Source of the DNA: Buxus sempervirens
Taxonomy: Eukaryota; Streptophyta; Magnoliopsida; Buxales; Buxaceae
Direction of reading: 5' to 3'
Length of the DNA stretch: 64,000 nt
Assembly: GCA_947561395.2 (NCBI GenBank)
Contig: OX387192.1
Location: forward strand, 5,864,221-5,928,220
Shown here piece by piece: positions 1 to 10,187 of this stretch. Numbering within the stretch: the first letter of the stretch is position 1; the number at the start of each line of letters is the position of its first letter. The position numbers were made by a program, and so were the translations under genes. Below the pieces are notes generated by a model, which had not been told where the DNA came from, searched no databases, and saw only the letters and a list, made by a program, of their open reading frames with translations.

Positions 1-1610
1 AAATCGAGTCCCATGTATACTTTGCTCGAGTCCCACCTATACTTAGCTCGAGTCCCATGTAAAATAGCTCGAGTCCCGTGGTCCCGCCTATCGTTAAATC
101 GAGTCCCATGTATACTTTGATCGAGTCCCACCTATACTTAGCTCTAGTCCCATGTAAAATTGCTCGAGTCCCACCTATACTTAGCTCGAGTCCTATGTAA
201 AATAGCTCGAGTCCCGTGGTCCCGCCTATCGTTAAATCGAGTCCCATGTATACTTTGCTCGAGTCCCACCTATACTTAGCTCGAGTCCCATGTAAAATTG
301 CTCGAGTCCCGTGGTCCCGCCTATCGTTAAATCGAGTCCCATGTATACTTTGGTTGAGTCCCACCTATACTTAGCTCGAGTCCCATGTAAAATTGCTCGA
401 GTCCCGTGGTCCCGCCTATCGTTAAATCGAGTCCCATGTATACTTTGGTCGAGTCCCACCTATACTTAGCTCGAGTCCCATGTAAAATTGCTCGAGTCCC
501 ACCTATACTTAGCTCGAGTCCTATGTAAAATTGCTTGAGTCCCGTGGTCCCGCCTATCATTAAAGCGAGTCCCATGTATACTTTGGTCGAGTCCCACCTA
601 TACTTAGCTCGAGTCCCATGTAAAATTTCTCGAGTCCCACCTATACTTAGCTCGAGTCCCATGTAAAATTGCTCGAGTCCCGTGGTCCCGCCTATCGTTA
701 AAGCGAGTCCCATGTATACTTTGCTCGAGTCCCACCTATACTTAGCTCGAGTCCCATGTAAAATAGCTCGAGTCCCGTGGTCCCGCCTATCGTTAAATTG
801 AGTCCCATGTATACTTAGCTCGAGTCCCACCTATACTTAGCTCGAGTCCCATGTAAAATTGCTCGAGTCCCACCTATACTTAGCTCGAGTCCCATGTAAA
901 TTGACCTCGAGTCCCATGTAAAATTGCTCGAGTCCTATGTAAAATTGCTCGATACAGGTGTATACTTAGCTCGGGTCCCATGTAAAATACCTCGAGTCCT
1001 ATGTAAATTTGCTCGAGTCCTATGTAAAATTGCTCGAGTCCTATGTAAAATAGCTTGAGTCCCATGGTCTCGCCTATCCTTAGCTCGAGTCCCATGTAAA
1101 ATTGCTCGAGTCCCGTGGTCCCGCCTATTGTTAACTCGAGTCCCATGTAAAATTGCTCGAGTCCTATGTATACTTAGCTCAAGTCCCATGTAAAATTGTT
1201 CGAGTTCCACGTAGACTTAGCTCAAGTCCCATGTAAAATTGCTCAAGTCCCACGTATACTTAGCTCAAGTCCCATGTAAAATTGCTCGAGTCCTATGTAA
1301 AATTGCTCGATACAGGTGTATACTTAGCTTGGGTCCCATGTAAAATACCTCGAGTCCCAGGTAAATTTGCTTGAGTCCTATGTAAAATTGCTCAAGTCCT
1401 ATGTAAAATAGCTCGAGTCCCGTGGTCTCGCCTATCCTTACCTCGAGTCCCATGTTAAATAGCTCGAGTCCCGTGGTGTCGCCTATCCTTACCTCGAGTC
1501 CCATGTAAAATTGCTCGGGTCCCTCCTACTAAAAGTCCTATGTTGGTGTACTTAAGTCGTACGTCAAGTACGGTCGAGTCCTTAGTAAATAGGTCAAGTC
1601 CCCTCATATT
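1..1610. repeat. Modular minisatellite (CTCGAGTCCC core)
   Basis: Tandem array running off the left edge. Every unit begins with the core CTCGAGTCCC or a near copy and ends in one of four tails: ATGTAAAATTG (about 21 bp unit), ACCTATACTTAG (22), GTGGTCCCGCCTATCGTTAA (30), or ATGTATACTTTG (22). The modules combine into a higher-order unit of about 94 bp, sometimes extended by a 43 bp pair to about 138 bp. From about 1180 the core drifts to CTCAAGTCCC, and past 1520 only scattered copies remain, up to about 1600. Long frames on the minus strand here only reflect 21-bp periodicity and are not genes. Confidence 0.95.
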
Positions 1611-1673
1611 TGTGGCGCTCGCATCTCCTAATACAACCAACGTGTTTCATGTGGGCCTGCCTTCCGACTTGTT

Positions 1674-1680
1674 TATAAAT
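1674..1680 (+). promoter_or_regulatory. TATA box of the GRF zinc-finger gene
   Basis: TATAAAT lies 58 bp before the chosen start codon at 1732. Transcription would begin near 1705, so the decayed edge of the minisatellite ends only about 60-70 bp upstream of the TATA box. Confidence 0.6.
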
Positions 1681-1731
1681 ACAAGTGTTTCAAGCGAATC
1701 AATTATGCGCTACACTTTGTGCGAAGGAAGA

Positions 1732-2403
1732 ATGGAAGTTTCTCCAAAGGCAACCGATCCCCACGCTCAAGTCCCATGTCCATGCGGGAAAGGGATGCTT
1801 AAAAGAAAACTCTCCCACACCTCACGTAATCCAGGGCGTTATTTTTTCACTTGTCCATCATCTGTAAGTATGCATTTTTACGAATCTGGCCATTCAACTA
1901 TTATAAGATTGTCTAAATTAAATGCATTATTTCTTACAGGGCAATGGTGGGAATGGATGTGGGTATTTTGTTTGGTGCGATGAGTTATTTCTGTGTGAAT
2001 GTGGGAGGGGACCATGCCGTGTGTTAACCGCAAAAACTCCAACGAACAAAGGGAGAAGATTTTACCGATGTCCTTTTGAAGTATGTGTGGAGTTGTATAG
2101 CACTCGAATACGTTCCTCCCACATGAGATATTTTGCAAATTAGGGACTTCCTAATTGATCTTCATGTCATTGTATTTCAAGGGCGAACAAAGATATCATT
2201 TCTTCTCCTGGTTGAACGAAGTTGGGGTAGAAAAGGGTGAATCGTCGAATTCATGCGATGCAGAAAACACTGAACAAAGACAACCAAGGGCATGGGAACT
2301 AGAACGACGGCTATTGCAGGAGGAGCGTGACCATGCGAGAAGGATGTCCGACATATACCGTGAGTTGCTTCACGACATTGACAAAGTTAAACTGGACGAA
2401 TGA
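1732..2403 (+). CDS. Tandem GRF-type zinc-finger protein with C-terminal coiled coil
   Basis: Three exons, 1732-1863, 1940-2080 and 2182-2403, all joined in phase 0. Introns of 76 and 101 bp start GTAAGT and GTATGT and end CAG and AAG. The product is about 164 aa. ATG 1732 is chosen because the TATA box places transcription start near 1705; the in-frame ATG at 1705 would add nine residues. Finger 1 starts CPCGKG, has NPGRYFFTCP, and is completed by GCGYFVWCDE in exon 2. Finger 2 starts CECGRG, has KGRRFYRCP, and ends RYHFFSWLNE in exon 3, where Tyr replaces the expected fourth Cys. The last 45 residues are charged and heptad-like (ERRLLQEERDHARR), a probable coiled coil. GRF fingers bind nucleic acid in several eukaryotic repair and RNA proteins; the role of this small plant type is not known to me. 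It is clearly spliced and uninterrupted, so likely a real gene. Confidence 0.8.
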
Positions 2404-2739
2404 ATTGGTTAACCGGTGATGGAGATGCATGTTTGGTGTGGTTATCGTTGAGTTTTAGTTAAAAAGTGCTACTAATATGTAACTAAAGACCATGTATGAG
2501 AACCTACAAGTAGTTTTATTTCCATTTTCATGAAAAAAGAACATTATGTTTGATACAATGTTCACATTCACTAAAGGTCTAATGAAAAAGAACTTACATC
2601 ATATAGTGCCCAGAAAATAGGAATAAAGGAAAAAGTGAAAATGGAGGCCTCAATCACTCTTCATTTAGGAAGCAAAAACTAGAGCACATGAAGCAAGAAG
2701 TGGCAACAAAACATGTAGTATTTCACACAGCCAGTGTTC

Positions 2740-2847
2740 TTCGTAGCCTGTCCGAAAATTGTGAAAATGCTACCCCTGTATAAGTCCACCACTGTATGAC
2801 CCACGCCTTGTGACTTCCAGTTGATTAATCAACTCCGTTGCTTTTAC
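2740..2847 (-). pseudogene. Anthranilate synthase alpha exon remnant
   Basis: Read on the minus strand from 2847, just after an intron-like TACAG, the sequence encodes VKATELINQLEVTRR followed by GSYSGG. This closely matches the conserved C-terminal chorismate-binding segment of plant anthranilate synthase alpha (KAMEL-D-LEVTRRGPYSGG). After the second Gly of SYSGG the frame is lost: a stop follows within five codons, and a shifted frame gives GVAFS, resembling the expected GGISF. No neighbouring exons are visible within 2 kb on either side. The family's role is the first step of tryptophan synthesis in plastids; this fragment cannot encode it. Confidence 0.6.
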
Positions 2848-3102
2848 CTGTATCACAATTGAAGCTCACATTCAGAAATGCAGCAGGTACCACCCAAAAA
2901 AAAAACAAAGAAACGCCCTTCCTTTTACTATCTTAGGATCTCACAATCTCAATACATAACACAAATGTCCAAACAAAAAACAAAAGGATTTATGTTCTTC
3001 AGCAATTTTTCTGGGTTTATCTAATGACTCAGACAGCTAGATAAATTCTGTAATCAATTCATTGGCCGGACCATGGTTCCAAAGACTGTGAAGTAACCTA
3101 TT

Positions 3103-3212
3103 AAATCACACAGCTAGATACAGGCATTTGAATCCTGTATCTAGATACAGCTAGATACAAGCATTTAAATCACACAACTAGATACAGGCATTTAAATCAC
3201 ACAACTCTGTAG
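3103..3212. repeat. Short degenerate tandem repeat
   Basis: Three to four irregular copies built on AGATACAGGCATTTAAATC and CACACAACT, 25-35 bp apart. A small local duplication with no coding meaning. Confidence 0.6.
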
Positions 3213-4335
3213 ATTTTCTTATTGCAGAAATCCATAGCTGTTGACTGGAAAACTCCACTTACGACAAATGTGTACATTTGAATGTTTGAGAAACCTAAAT
3301 ATTAAAAGGGGGAAAAAGTACAAGGTACCCACAAGGATTGAGCAAAAAGAGTAAAAACCACAACAAAAGCGTGTCAGAAAACCCTTGGGAAGATAACATA
3401 ATATAACAATAAGAAAAACCAAAACCCAAAAACATGCCATAGCTATAAATGCTACAGATGACCAAATGCAAAGCACTTCTTGTGATAAAGTCGTTGCTTT
3501 AAATGTTATCTTGTTGTGGCAGCTTGATGAAATGTAGCCGTTAGGTGCACTTTTAATGCACTGGCTCAATAAATTTGAGAGACATCCCAGATTCCATACG
3601 ACTGAAGAAATTCAATATTTATTATAATTGTAGTTCCCATCATGTGGTACCACGACCAACTCCATTTAAAAGCAAGGTAAAACATTCAAGGTAAATCAAA
3701 TGCTGTTACTCACAAGAATCATAGCTGTCTCCTCATAAAGTTACAAAATCTCAACCTCAAAAAACAGGAAAAAAAGGAAAAAGAAAAACACCTTCTGCTG
3801 TAACTCGAGTCCCTTTCATAATTGAGGCTACTATCTTCAAATGCAACAACAAATGGAGAATTACATCTCATTAGATCCTATGTAACATGGCTAGGAATAA
3901 CGGCACCTTTAGATACCTCGCAATAAATTTATTTCATCTTCTCCCCATCAAATATAATTCAAACCGAATGCCAACCAAACCATGAGCTATGCTTCCGGTT
4001 GCCCTCATTTTAGGCATCTCTTTTAGCATTGAACTCCGTAACCCGATAAGCGTTCTACTTTCATGGACCACTATGTACATTCTGTAATCCACAGGTGTAA
4101 ATGGGATTTGATAGTAATCACTCATAGGGAACAATGCAGTACTGGAGCCATAGCTATGTTTATGTTATGATTTGCATATGCAAAAGCGTGTCAGAAATTT
4201 GCTTTCGACTTATACACAAAAACAAAAAGGGGAAGGGAGGGAGGGTGTAGACACCCCAAATTGCACAAACAATCATCAAAAATCATTATCTCCTGGAAAG
4301 CCAGCACAGAATTTGAAGAAAATAAATTTTTGCCT

Positions 4336-4476
4336 GTATCCGGATTGAGTATCCGGATACAAGTGCTTCTCCCCGTATCCGGATACTCATACCGGATACG
4401 TGTGAGCCTTAGCGTATCCGGTACCATGTACCGGATACCTTAAGGCCCTTTGTTATCCGGTCTGATATACCGGATA
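4336..4476. promoter_or_regulatory. Cluster of four CCGG hairpins in U3
   Basis: Four inverted repeats, each carrying CCGG: 4336-4360 (arms GTATCCGGAT, loop TGAGT), 4375-4399 (GTATCCGG), 4414-4438 (GTATCCGGTAC, loop CAT) and 4454-4476 (TATCCGGT). They lie 160-300 bp before the TATA box. The 3' LTR has the same set at 20140-20280. Possible protein-binding sites or structured RNA; function is inferred only from position and regularity. Confidence 0.8.
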
Positions 4477-4633
4477 CCTTAAGTTTGCTCAAAATTAGGG
4501 TTTTCCGAGAGCTTTTCATTTTTACCATCATGTCCCTCATTAAATGAGGGGAAATCGCGGAAATAACCTTAGGGTTTAGGTTGGAGGGGTTCTAGACATT
4601 AATTTGTGTCTACCAATGACCTTAGCCCTTGCC

Positions 4634-4640
4634 TATAAAT
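4634..4640 (+). promoter_or_regulatory. LTR TATA box
   Basis: TATAAAT in the context GCCTATAAATAGGAG, 388 bp into the LTR; the same site lies at 20438 in the 3' LTR. Transcription of the element would start near 4665, making U3 about 420 bp and leaving a long R-U5. Confidence 0.75.
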
Positions 4641-4743
4641 AGGAGCCTCCTCCTTGAGCAAAGGGCACACAACTCTTGTTTTGAATTCTCGCAAAGAAGA
4701 ACTCCAAGAGAAGAAGAAAACCGCTGTGGAATCGCCTCCAGCA

Positions 4744-4754
4744 CTCAGGTAAGC
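4744..4754 (+). promoter_or_regulatory. Splice-donor consensus inside the LTR
   Basis: CTCAGGTAAGC, with GT at 4749-4750, about 85 bp after the inferred transcription start. It is conserved in the 3' LTR at 20553. A polypyrimidine-rich stretch follows. It could splice the leader RNA, or splice read-through transcripts out of the 3' LTR into flanking DNA. Confidence 0.45.
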
Positions 4755-6526
4755 CTCAACTTTTCTTTTTATTTTCTGTCTTTACATTCCTAGATCTAGA
4801 TCTCTTCTTCTACCTTTCTGTAGTGTAAAGCCTTGTTTGTATGTGTGGAAATCCTTCCCCGGCTCAAAGTATCTCAAGACTCCCCTAGCCGTAAAACGTG
4901 AAGGCGGATCTAGGAGAAACGAGACTGGGGATTGACCCTAGTGCTAGAACCTATGTAGTATAAGGCCTTTTTGATTGATTGTAAACCGTTCCATATTCAA
5001 AGTACCCTTGATTATCTTAAAGAGAACAGAGGGAAACGATAATGGAACGGAACCCTAGGCTATGCTAGAACCTATTTTATTGAATCTATATGCATGTGTA
5101 TGGATCTTGCTAGGTTTTTTTCACTTTTGCACACATATCACTATTTTGGCGGGATAGGCTCATATTTGGGGTTTATTGCATTTATTGTGATAAATCTCAA
5201 ATAAATGGCCTCAATCAATTCTGGAATGCCTTTCGGATGATTTTGAAGTATTTGTGTTCATCATACACGAATTTCATTTTTTATCAATTTTCGGATTTGG
5301 TTTTTACAAAAAAAAAGTGGCTTAACTTGACAGCACCTGTACCCTTACTTCGGACGTCCGTAACTTCATCATCCGGATGAATTTTGGGGCGATTCCAGAA
5401 CCATGGGAAAGGTGAGGCTGTCTAGTTTATGTCCACCAAATTTCATGATTTTCTATCTAGCCGATTTTTGACACCTCTCTGTCGAAGTTAAGTGGATAGT
5501 TCAGGTTCAAGTACAGAACTTGTAACTTCGACGGACCGCCATGTGTTCGTTTTAAGTCCGATTCGAGTGATTTTTGTTTCTGAGTACTCCTTTATGAGTC
5601 TATTTTCAAATCCAGTTGGTTTCATATTTTTTGGATTCCATTTGAATTATTGGTAGCCGATTTACTCAGAACTGCTCATTTGCACTTTTCTGGGTAAATC
5701 TGTGATCTTCGGGGCCTGTTCGGGAGACCACCCAAGGCACATCCGAAGGGATTTTTGTATGAGGCTAGTTTCTATGGAAATATGGCCATACAAACTTCAA
5801 TCACACCAAAGTTCACGGATTTCTATGTAGTGGATTTTTCTAGACAATTTTCCAAAGTTGCCCACTTACCACTTTTAAAAATCCCCAACAGCAACTTCAA
5901 AGGAGCATAACTCCTAGATTTTTCATCGGAATGAAGTGAAATTTTGCATGAGACTCTTGTTTACCCTAATCTTTCAAATGGATTTGGTTTGGGTCAATTT
6001 AGAATTGGATTTGAATGATTTCAAGGCAAATGGTATACTTTTTACCAAATCTTCCGAATTTGATTTAACTTGGTTTTGAGCAATTTGTGCTTTGATTTCC
6101 ATCTTTTGAGATATTCCAGAAATGATATTGACATAAGAGAGGATCTAAAATCCATTTAGATCTTCATGTGAAAATATCATACATTAATCCTTTCTCAAGG
6201 TTTTCTATGATTTTTAGCAAGCTTTCTTACTTTATTTTTTGCATGAACATACACTGGGCAACCACTTCGTGTGGATGAATGGGGGTGCCTAACACCTTCC
6301 CCCGTTCATAATCTAATCCCCTTACCCATCTCTGGATTTTATTTTCAAGTAGGGTTATTTTTACCCTAGAATTTGTCTCTTGGCTATTTTTGCCTACTTT
6401 TGAATTCTTTGGTGTCCATTCACACCCCAAAATCATGAATGGTGGCGACTCTCCCAATTTTTGCGTTGAGCCCGTGTGTTGACGGAGGGACGATCACTCC
6501 GGTGATTTTTTCCCATGTCTCACAAC

Positions 6527-6544
6527 TGGCGACTCTGCTGGGGA
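6527..6544 (+). promoter_or_regulatory. Primer binding site of the Tat/Ogre element
   Basis: TGGCGACTCTGCTGGGGA starts two bases after the 5' LTR. Its complement ends in CCA and fits the 3' end of a plant tRNA, most likely tRNA-Arg, the primer reported for Ogre-type elements. The tRNA identity is from memory. Confidence 0.85.
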
Positions 6545-8463
6545 CTTGTGGATTTAAGCTTTTTTTTGTATGTTCATGCTTTTTCTTTACTTTTTGAATG
6601 CTTGCTATTTTGTTTACTTCATTTGTGCATATTGTTATATTTCAAATCAGATTAGGATGCTTAGAAGTTTGTATGGGTCCAAAGCCTATTTTGAAACATG
6701 ACTTGGATGTGTTTTGTGATGACATGCTTTGATTTAAGTTGTTATGCCATGAAATAGAAAATTTCAAAACCTGGAAATTTGGTGTAAATTTTGAGTATTC
6801 AAGCATGTTTCCCATGAATAATGCTTTTTGTGCTTAATGGTTGTTTTATGCCATGATTTGAACTTGGGGGTATGGAATGACATAAGTTGAGCATGAAAAC
6901 AATGAAAAAAAATCTGAAATGCTTAGTGGGAATTTTGGGGATTTTCAAGCATATGTTTCCCAAGCTAAAAGCTTTTTATGTCATATTGTTAGCTTCTGGG
7001 TTTTAGGCTTGGATTTGGGCATAAAACCATGTCACTTGAGCATCCAATTGAAGAAAAAAAAATCTGGAAATTTCAGTGTATATTTGGGGGATTTCAAGCA
7101 TGTTTTACCTCATTGAAACACTTTTGAACCATGTCAAGTAGTGCAAAAATTTTAGGCTTCAAGTGGGGTAGAAATGGTACACTTTGAGCATAAAAAAAGC
7201 ATGAAAATCTGGAATTTTAGGGAATGCTTTTGAGTTTCAAGCATGCTTACATGATTTAATGGTTGTTTGTACAAATGACATGTTTTGTAGAACACTTTTT
7301 GGGCATGTAATATTTTTGTGCATATTTGGTTGCTTTGGCTCTTGCTTGCTTGTAGTTAGCTTCATTATTTTTGTCATATGTACCTTGGCTTGAAATTGAA
7401 TGCATGGCTACGAAAAAGAGTGGCAAGGGGCTGGGACGTTGTGAATGTTATCACAATTTTAAATTGCACTTGAGCACTTGAAACAATTTGCACAGCCTAC
7501 CCTTTACCTATTAGGAAGTCGAACCATGAATGTGTGTAGCTTGGCGCACCGAGGTCGTGACTTCGGAAAGCGAAAGTGAAAACATTTACCTTAGAATTTG
7601 GGTCAATGATGTGATGACAATGGGATCTGTGATTCGATTCCGGGCATCACTAGACTTGAGTTCTAAGTTGCCAATTAAGCCAAAACCCAAAAACCATACG
7701 CTTGAAGGTGGAGAAACACGTTTTCGGCTAAAAGCACACAATTGCGTTTGGGGAATTGGGTGTAAATGTGGGAAGGCCGTTTGCATGTTTTACAGGCCAA
7801 GGTATAATGTGAATACCATATCGAACGAAGGTAATACAAGGTGGCAAGGTAAAGCCATGTTCTTTTCCTAAATTTGGGGAATTTTGCAAGTATTATGCCC
7901 AAGCCCAATTTGGGGCAAGTTTTGAAGGTCAAATTAAGGTGAACATCAATTGGGAATGAAAAAAATCAAATCTGGTGAAAAAATGAGGCAAAAAGGGCCA
8001 TTTCGGCAATAACCGGCAACTCAGGCCGGTTAATAACAACCCTGTTCATATCCAGTATATATTTCCGGATAAAAAGGCATATGCGTGAATCCGGTTATGG
8101 TAACCGGATATAATAAGGCATATTATTATCCGGATTGTTATACCGGATACGTTCAAAAATGCACAAATTGGCTTTTCAGCCCAAGTTTTCAGAATAAAAT
8201 GCCTAAAACACTGTGGATAATCCTTAGGCACCCCGAAAAGAACATAAGAAATGTTCCCAAAAATACAAAAAAAAAGAAAGAAAAACAAAAAAGAATAAAA
8301 TAAAATATTCTTTCAGGATTTAACCTAAGTTTGATAATCAAAGAGGAAACCAAGGTGTCATATTTTTTGACACCAACTCAACTCAAACATGTGTCAGTCA
8401 AACTCCGGAACTTGAAAACTGAGAAAATTCAGCAAATTTGAAGAAGAAAAAAAAAACCTTTGG
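6545..8463 (+). other. Non-coding leader of the Tat/Ogre element
   Basis: AT-rich, with loose repeats of phrases such as TTTCAAGCATG. No frame longer than about 110 codons, and none resembles the extra ORF found upstream of gag in some Ogre elements. CCGG hairpins like those of U3 recur at 8089-8109 (arms ATCCGGTTA, loop TGG) and 8127-8149. Confidence 0.7.
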
Positions 8464-9990
8464 TTGGTTATTTTTATCAATCAAATCAAAAAAAAAAATG
8501 AAAACCTTGGTCGGTTATTTTTATCAATCAAATCAAAAAATAAAAATGAAAACCTTTGGTTGGTTATTTTTATCAATCAAATCAAAACATTTGTGGGATA
8601 CTTGGATAGAGTAGTCCAAGACACCTTTGGTTGGTTATTTTTATCAATCAAATCAAAACATTTGTGGGATACTTGGATAGAGTAGTCCAAGACACCTTTG
8701 GTTGGTTATTTTTATCAATCAAATCAAAACATTTGTGGGATACTTGGAAGCCCTAGAATATTCCAAGACACCTTTGGTTGGTTATTTTTATCAATCAAAT
8801 CAAAACATTTGTGGGATACTTGGAAGCCCTAGAATATTCCAAGACACCTTTGGTTGGTTATTTTTATCAATCAAATCAAAACATTTGTGGGATACTTGGA
8901 TAGAGTAGTCCAAGACACCTTTGGTTGGTTATTTTTATCAATCAAATCAAAACATTTGTGGGATACTTGGATAGAGTAGTCCAAGACACCTTTGGTTGGT
9001 TATTTTTATCAATCAAATCAAAACATTTGTGGGATACTTGGAAGCCCTAGAATATTCCAAGACACCTTTGGTTGGTTATTTTTATCAATCAAATCAAAAC
9101 ATTTGTGGGATACTTGGATAGAGTAGTCCAAGACACCTTTGGTTGGTTATTTTTATCAATCAAATCAAAACATTTGTGGGATACTTGGAAGCCCTAGAAT
9201 ATTCCAAGACACCTTTGGTTGGTTATTTTTATCAGTCAAATCAAAACATTTGTGGGATACTTGGATAGAGTAGTCCAAGACACCTTTGGTTGGTTATTTT
9301 TATCAATCAAATCAAAACATTTGTGGGATACTTGGAAGCCCTAGAATATTCCAAGACACCTTTGGTTGGTTATTTTTATCAATCAAATCAAAACATTTGT
9401 GGGATACTTGGAAGCCCTAGAATATTCCAAGACACCTTTGGTTGGTTATTTTTATCAATCAAATCAAAACATTTGTGGGATACTTGGATAGAGTAGTCCA
9501 AGACACCTTTGGTTGGTTATTTTTATCAATCAAATCAAAACATTTGTGGGATACTTGGATAGAGTAGTCCAAGACACCTTTGGTTGGTTATTTTTATCAA
9601 TCAAATCAAAACATTTGTGGGATACTTGGATAGAGTAGTCTAAGACACCTTTGGTTGGTTATTTTTATCAATCAAATCAAAACATTTGTGGGATACTTGG
9701 AAGCCCTAGAATATTCCAAGACACCTTTGGTTGATTATTTTTATCAATCAAATCAAAACATTTGGGGGATACTTGGATAGAGTAGTCCAAGACACATTTG
9801 GTTGGTTATTTTATCAATCAAATCAAAAAAAAAAATGAAAACCTTGGTTGGTTATTTTTATCAATCAAATAAAAAAAAATTTGGGACCCTTGGAAGCCCT
9901 AGAATATTCCAAGACACCTTGGTTGGTTATTTTTATCAATCAAATCAAAAAAAATTGGGACCCTTGGAAGCCCTAGAATATTCCAACTCA
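8464..9990 (+). repeat. Two-variant tandem array in the retrotransposon leader
   Basis: About 20 units. Each shares a 53-bp constant part (starting CCTTTGGTTGGTTATTTTTA, ending GGGATACTTGG) and then one of two tails: A with ATAGAGTAGTCC (71 bp unit) or B with AAGCCCTAGAATATTCC (76 bp unit). Reading from about 8553 the order is A A B B A A B A B A B B A A A B A, followed by decayed units with A-rich insertions. The first two units at 8464-8552 are also decayed. The centre is nearly perfect, so amplification is recent. Confidence 0.95.
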
Positions 9991-10187
9991 AAACAAAAAA
10001 AAAAAAAAAACAAAAACAAAAAATTTTTTCTGGCTGGTGTTCACCTAACCCACTGGTTTACATATATAGGGGTGTGACTCAAGTTAAATGAAAGCTAACA
10101 TGTTCTATTCATTTTTTTCCATCAGGTACATTCAACCCAGGTACACTTGCAATCATTGCTCCAGTAACCAGATCCAAAGCAAGAGCC

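Larger units (their letters stand above)
2404..4245. other. Non-coding, AT-rich stretch
   Basis: Downstream of the GRF gene no intact gene is seen. It holds an anthranilate synthase-like exon remnant (2740-2847, minus), a short repeat around 3100-3212, and one stray minisatellite-like core (ACTCGAGTCCC near 3802). A 66-codon minus frame at 3934-4134 matches nothing I recognise. Confidence 0.6.
4246..6524 (+). repeat. 5' LTR of the Tat/Ogre element
   Basis: Length 2279 bp, TG...CA ends. It contains a cluster of CCGG hairpins (4336-4476), a TATA box (4634), a splice-donor consensus (4749) and a long non-coding remainder. The last about 430 bp and first about 1.1 kb are nearly identical to the 3' LTR, while the stretch from about 5430 to 6090 is clearly more divergent. 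Confidence 0.95.

Noticed and set aside
232..1504. Long minus-strand frames in the minisatellite (up to 167 codons)
   Set aside because: Produced by 21-bp periodicity lacking stops; translation is only a short repeated phrase.
3219..3569. 116-codon minus-strand hydrophobic frame
   Set aside because: AT-rich sequence gives Phe/Leu/Cys-rich translations; no family match or splice context.
3934..4134. 66-codon minus-strand frame
   Set aside because: Looks slightly more protein-like than chance, but I cannot assign it or find flanking exons.
4191..4443. Frames on both strands in U3 (also 20016-20247)
   Set aside because: Mirror-image translations arise from the palindromic CCGG hairpins.
7530..7871. 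113-codon frame in the Tat leader as the extra Ogre ORF1
   Set aside because: Too short, no resemblance to known extra ORFs, no conserved motif.
8464..9800. Tandem units as a CRISPR-like array
   Set aside because: Contiguous 71/76-bp tandem units with no unique spacers, inside a plant retrotransposon leader.
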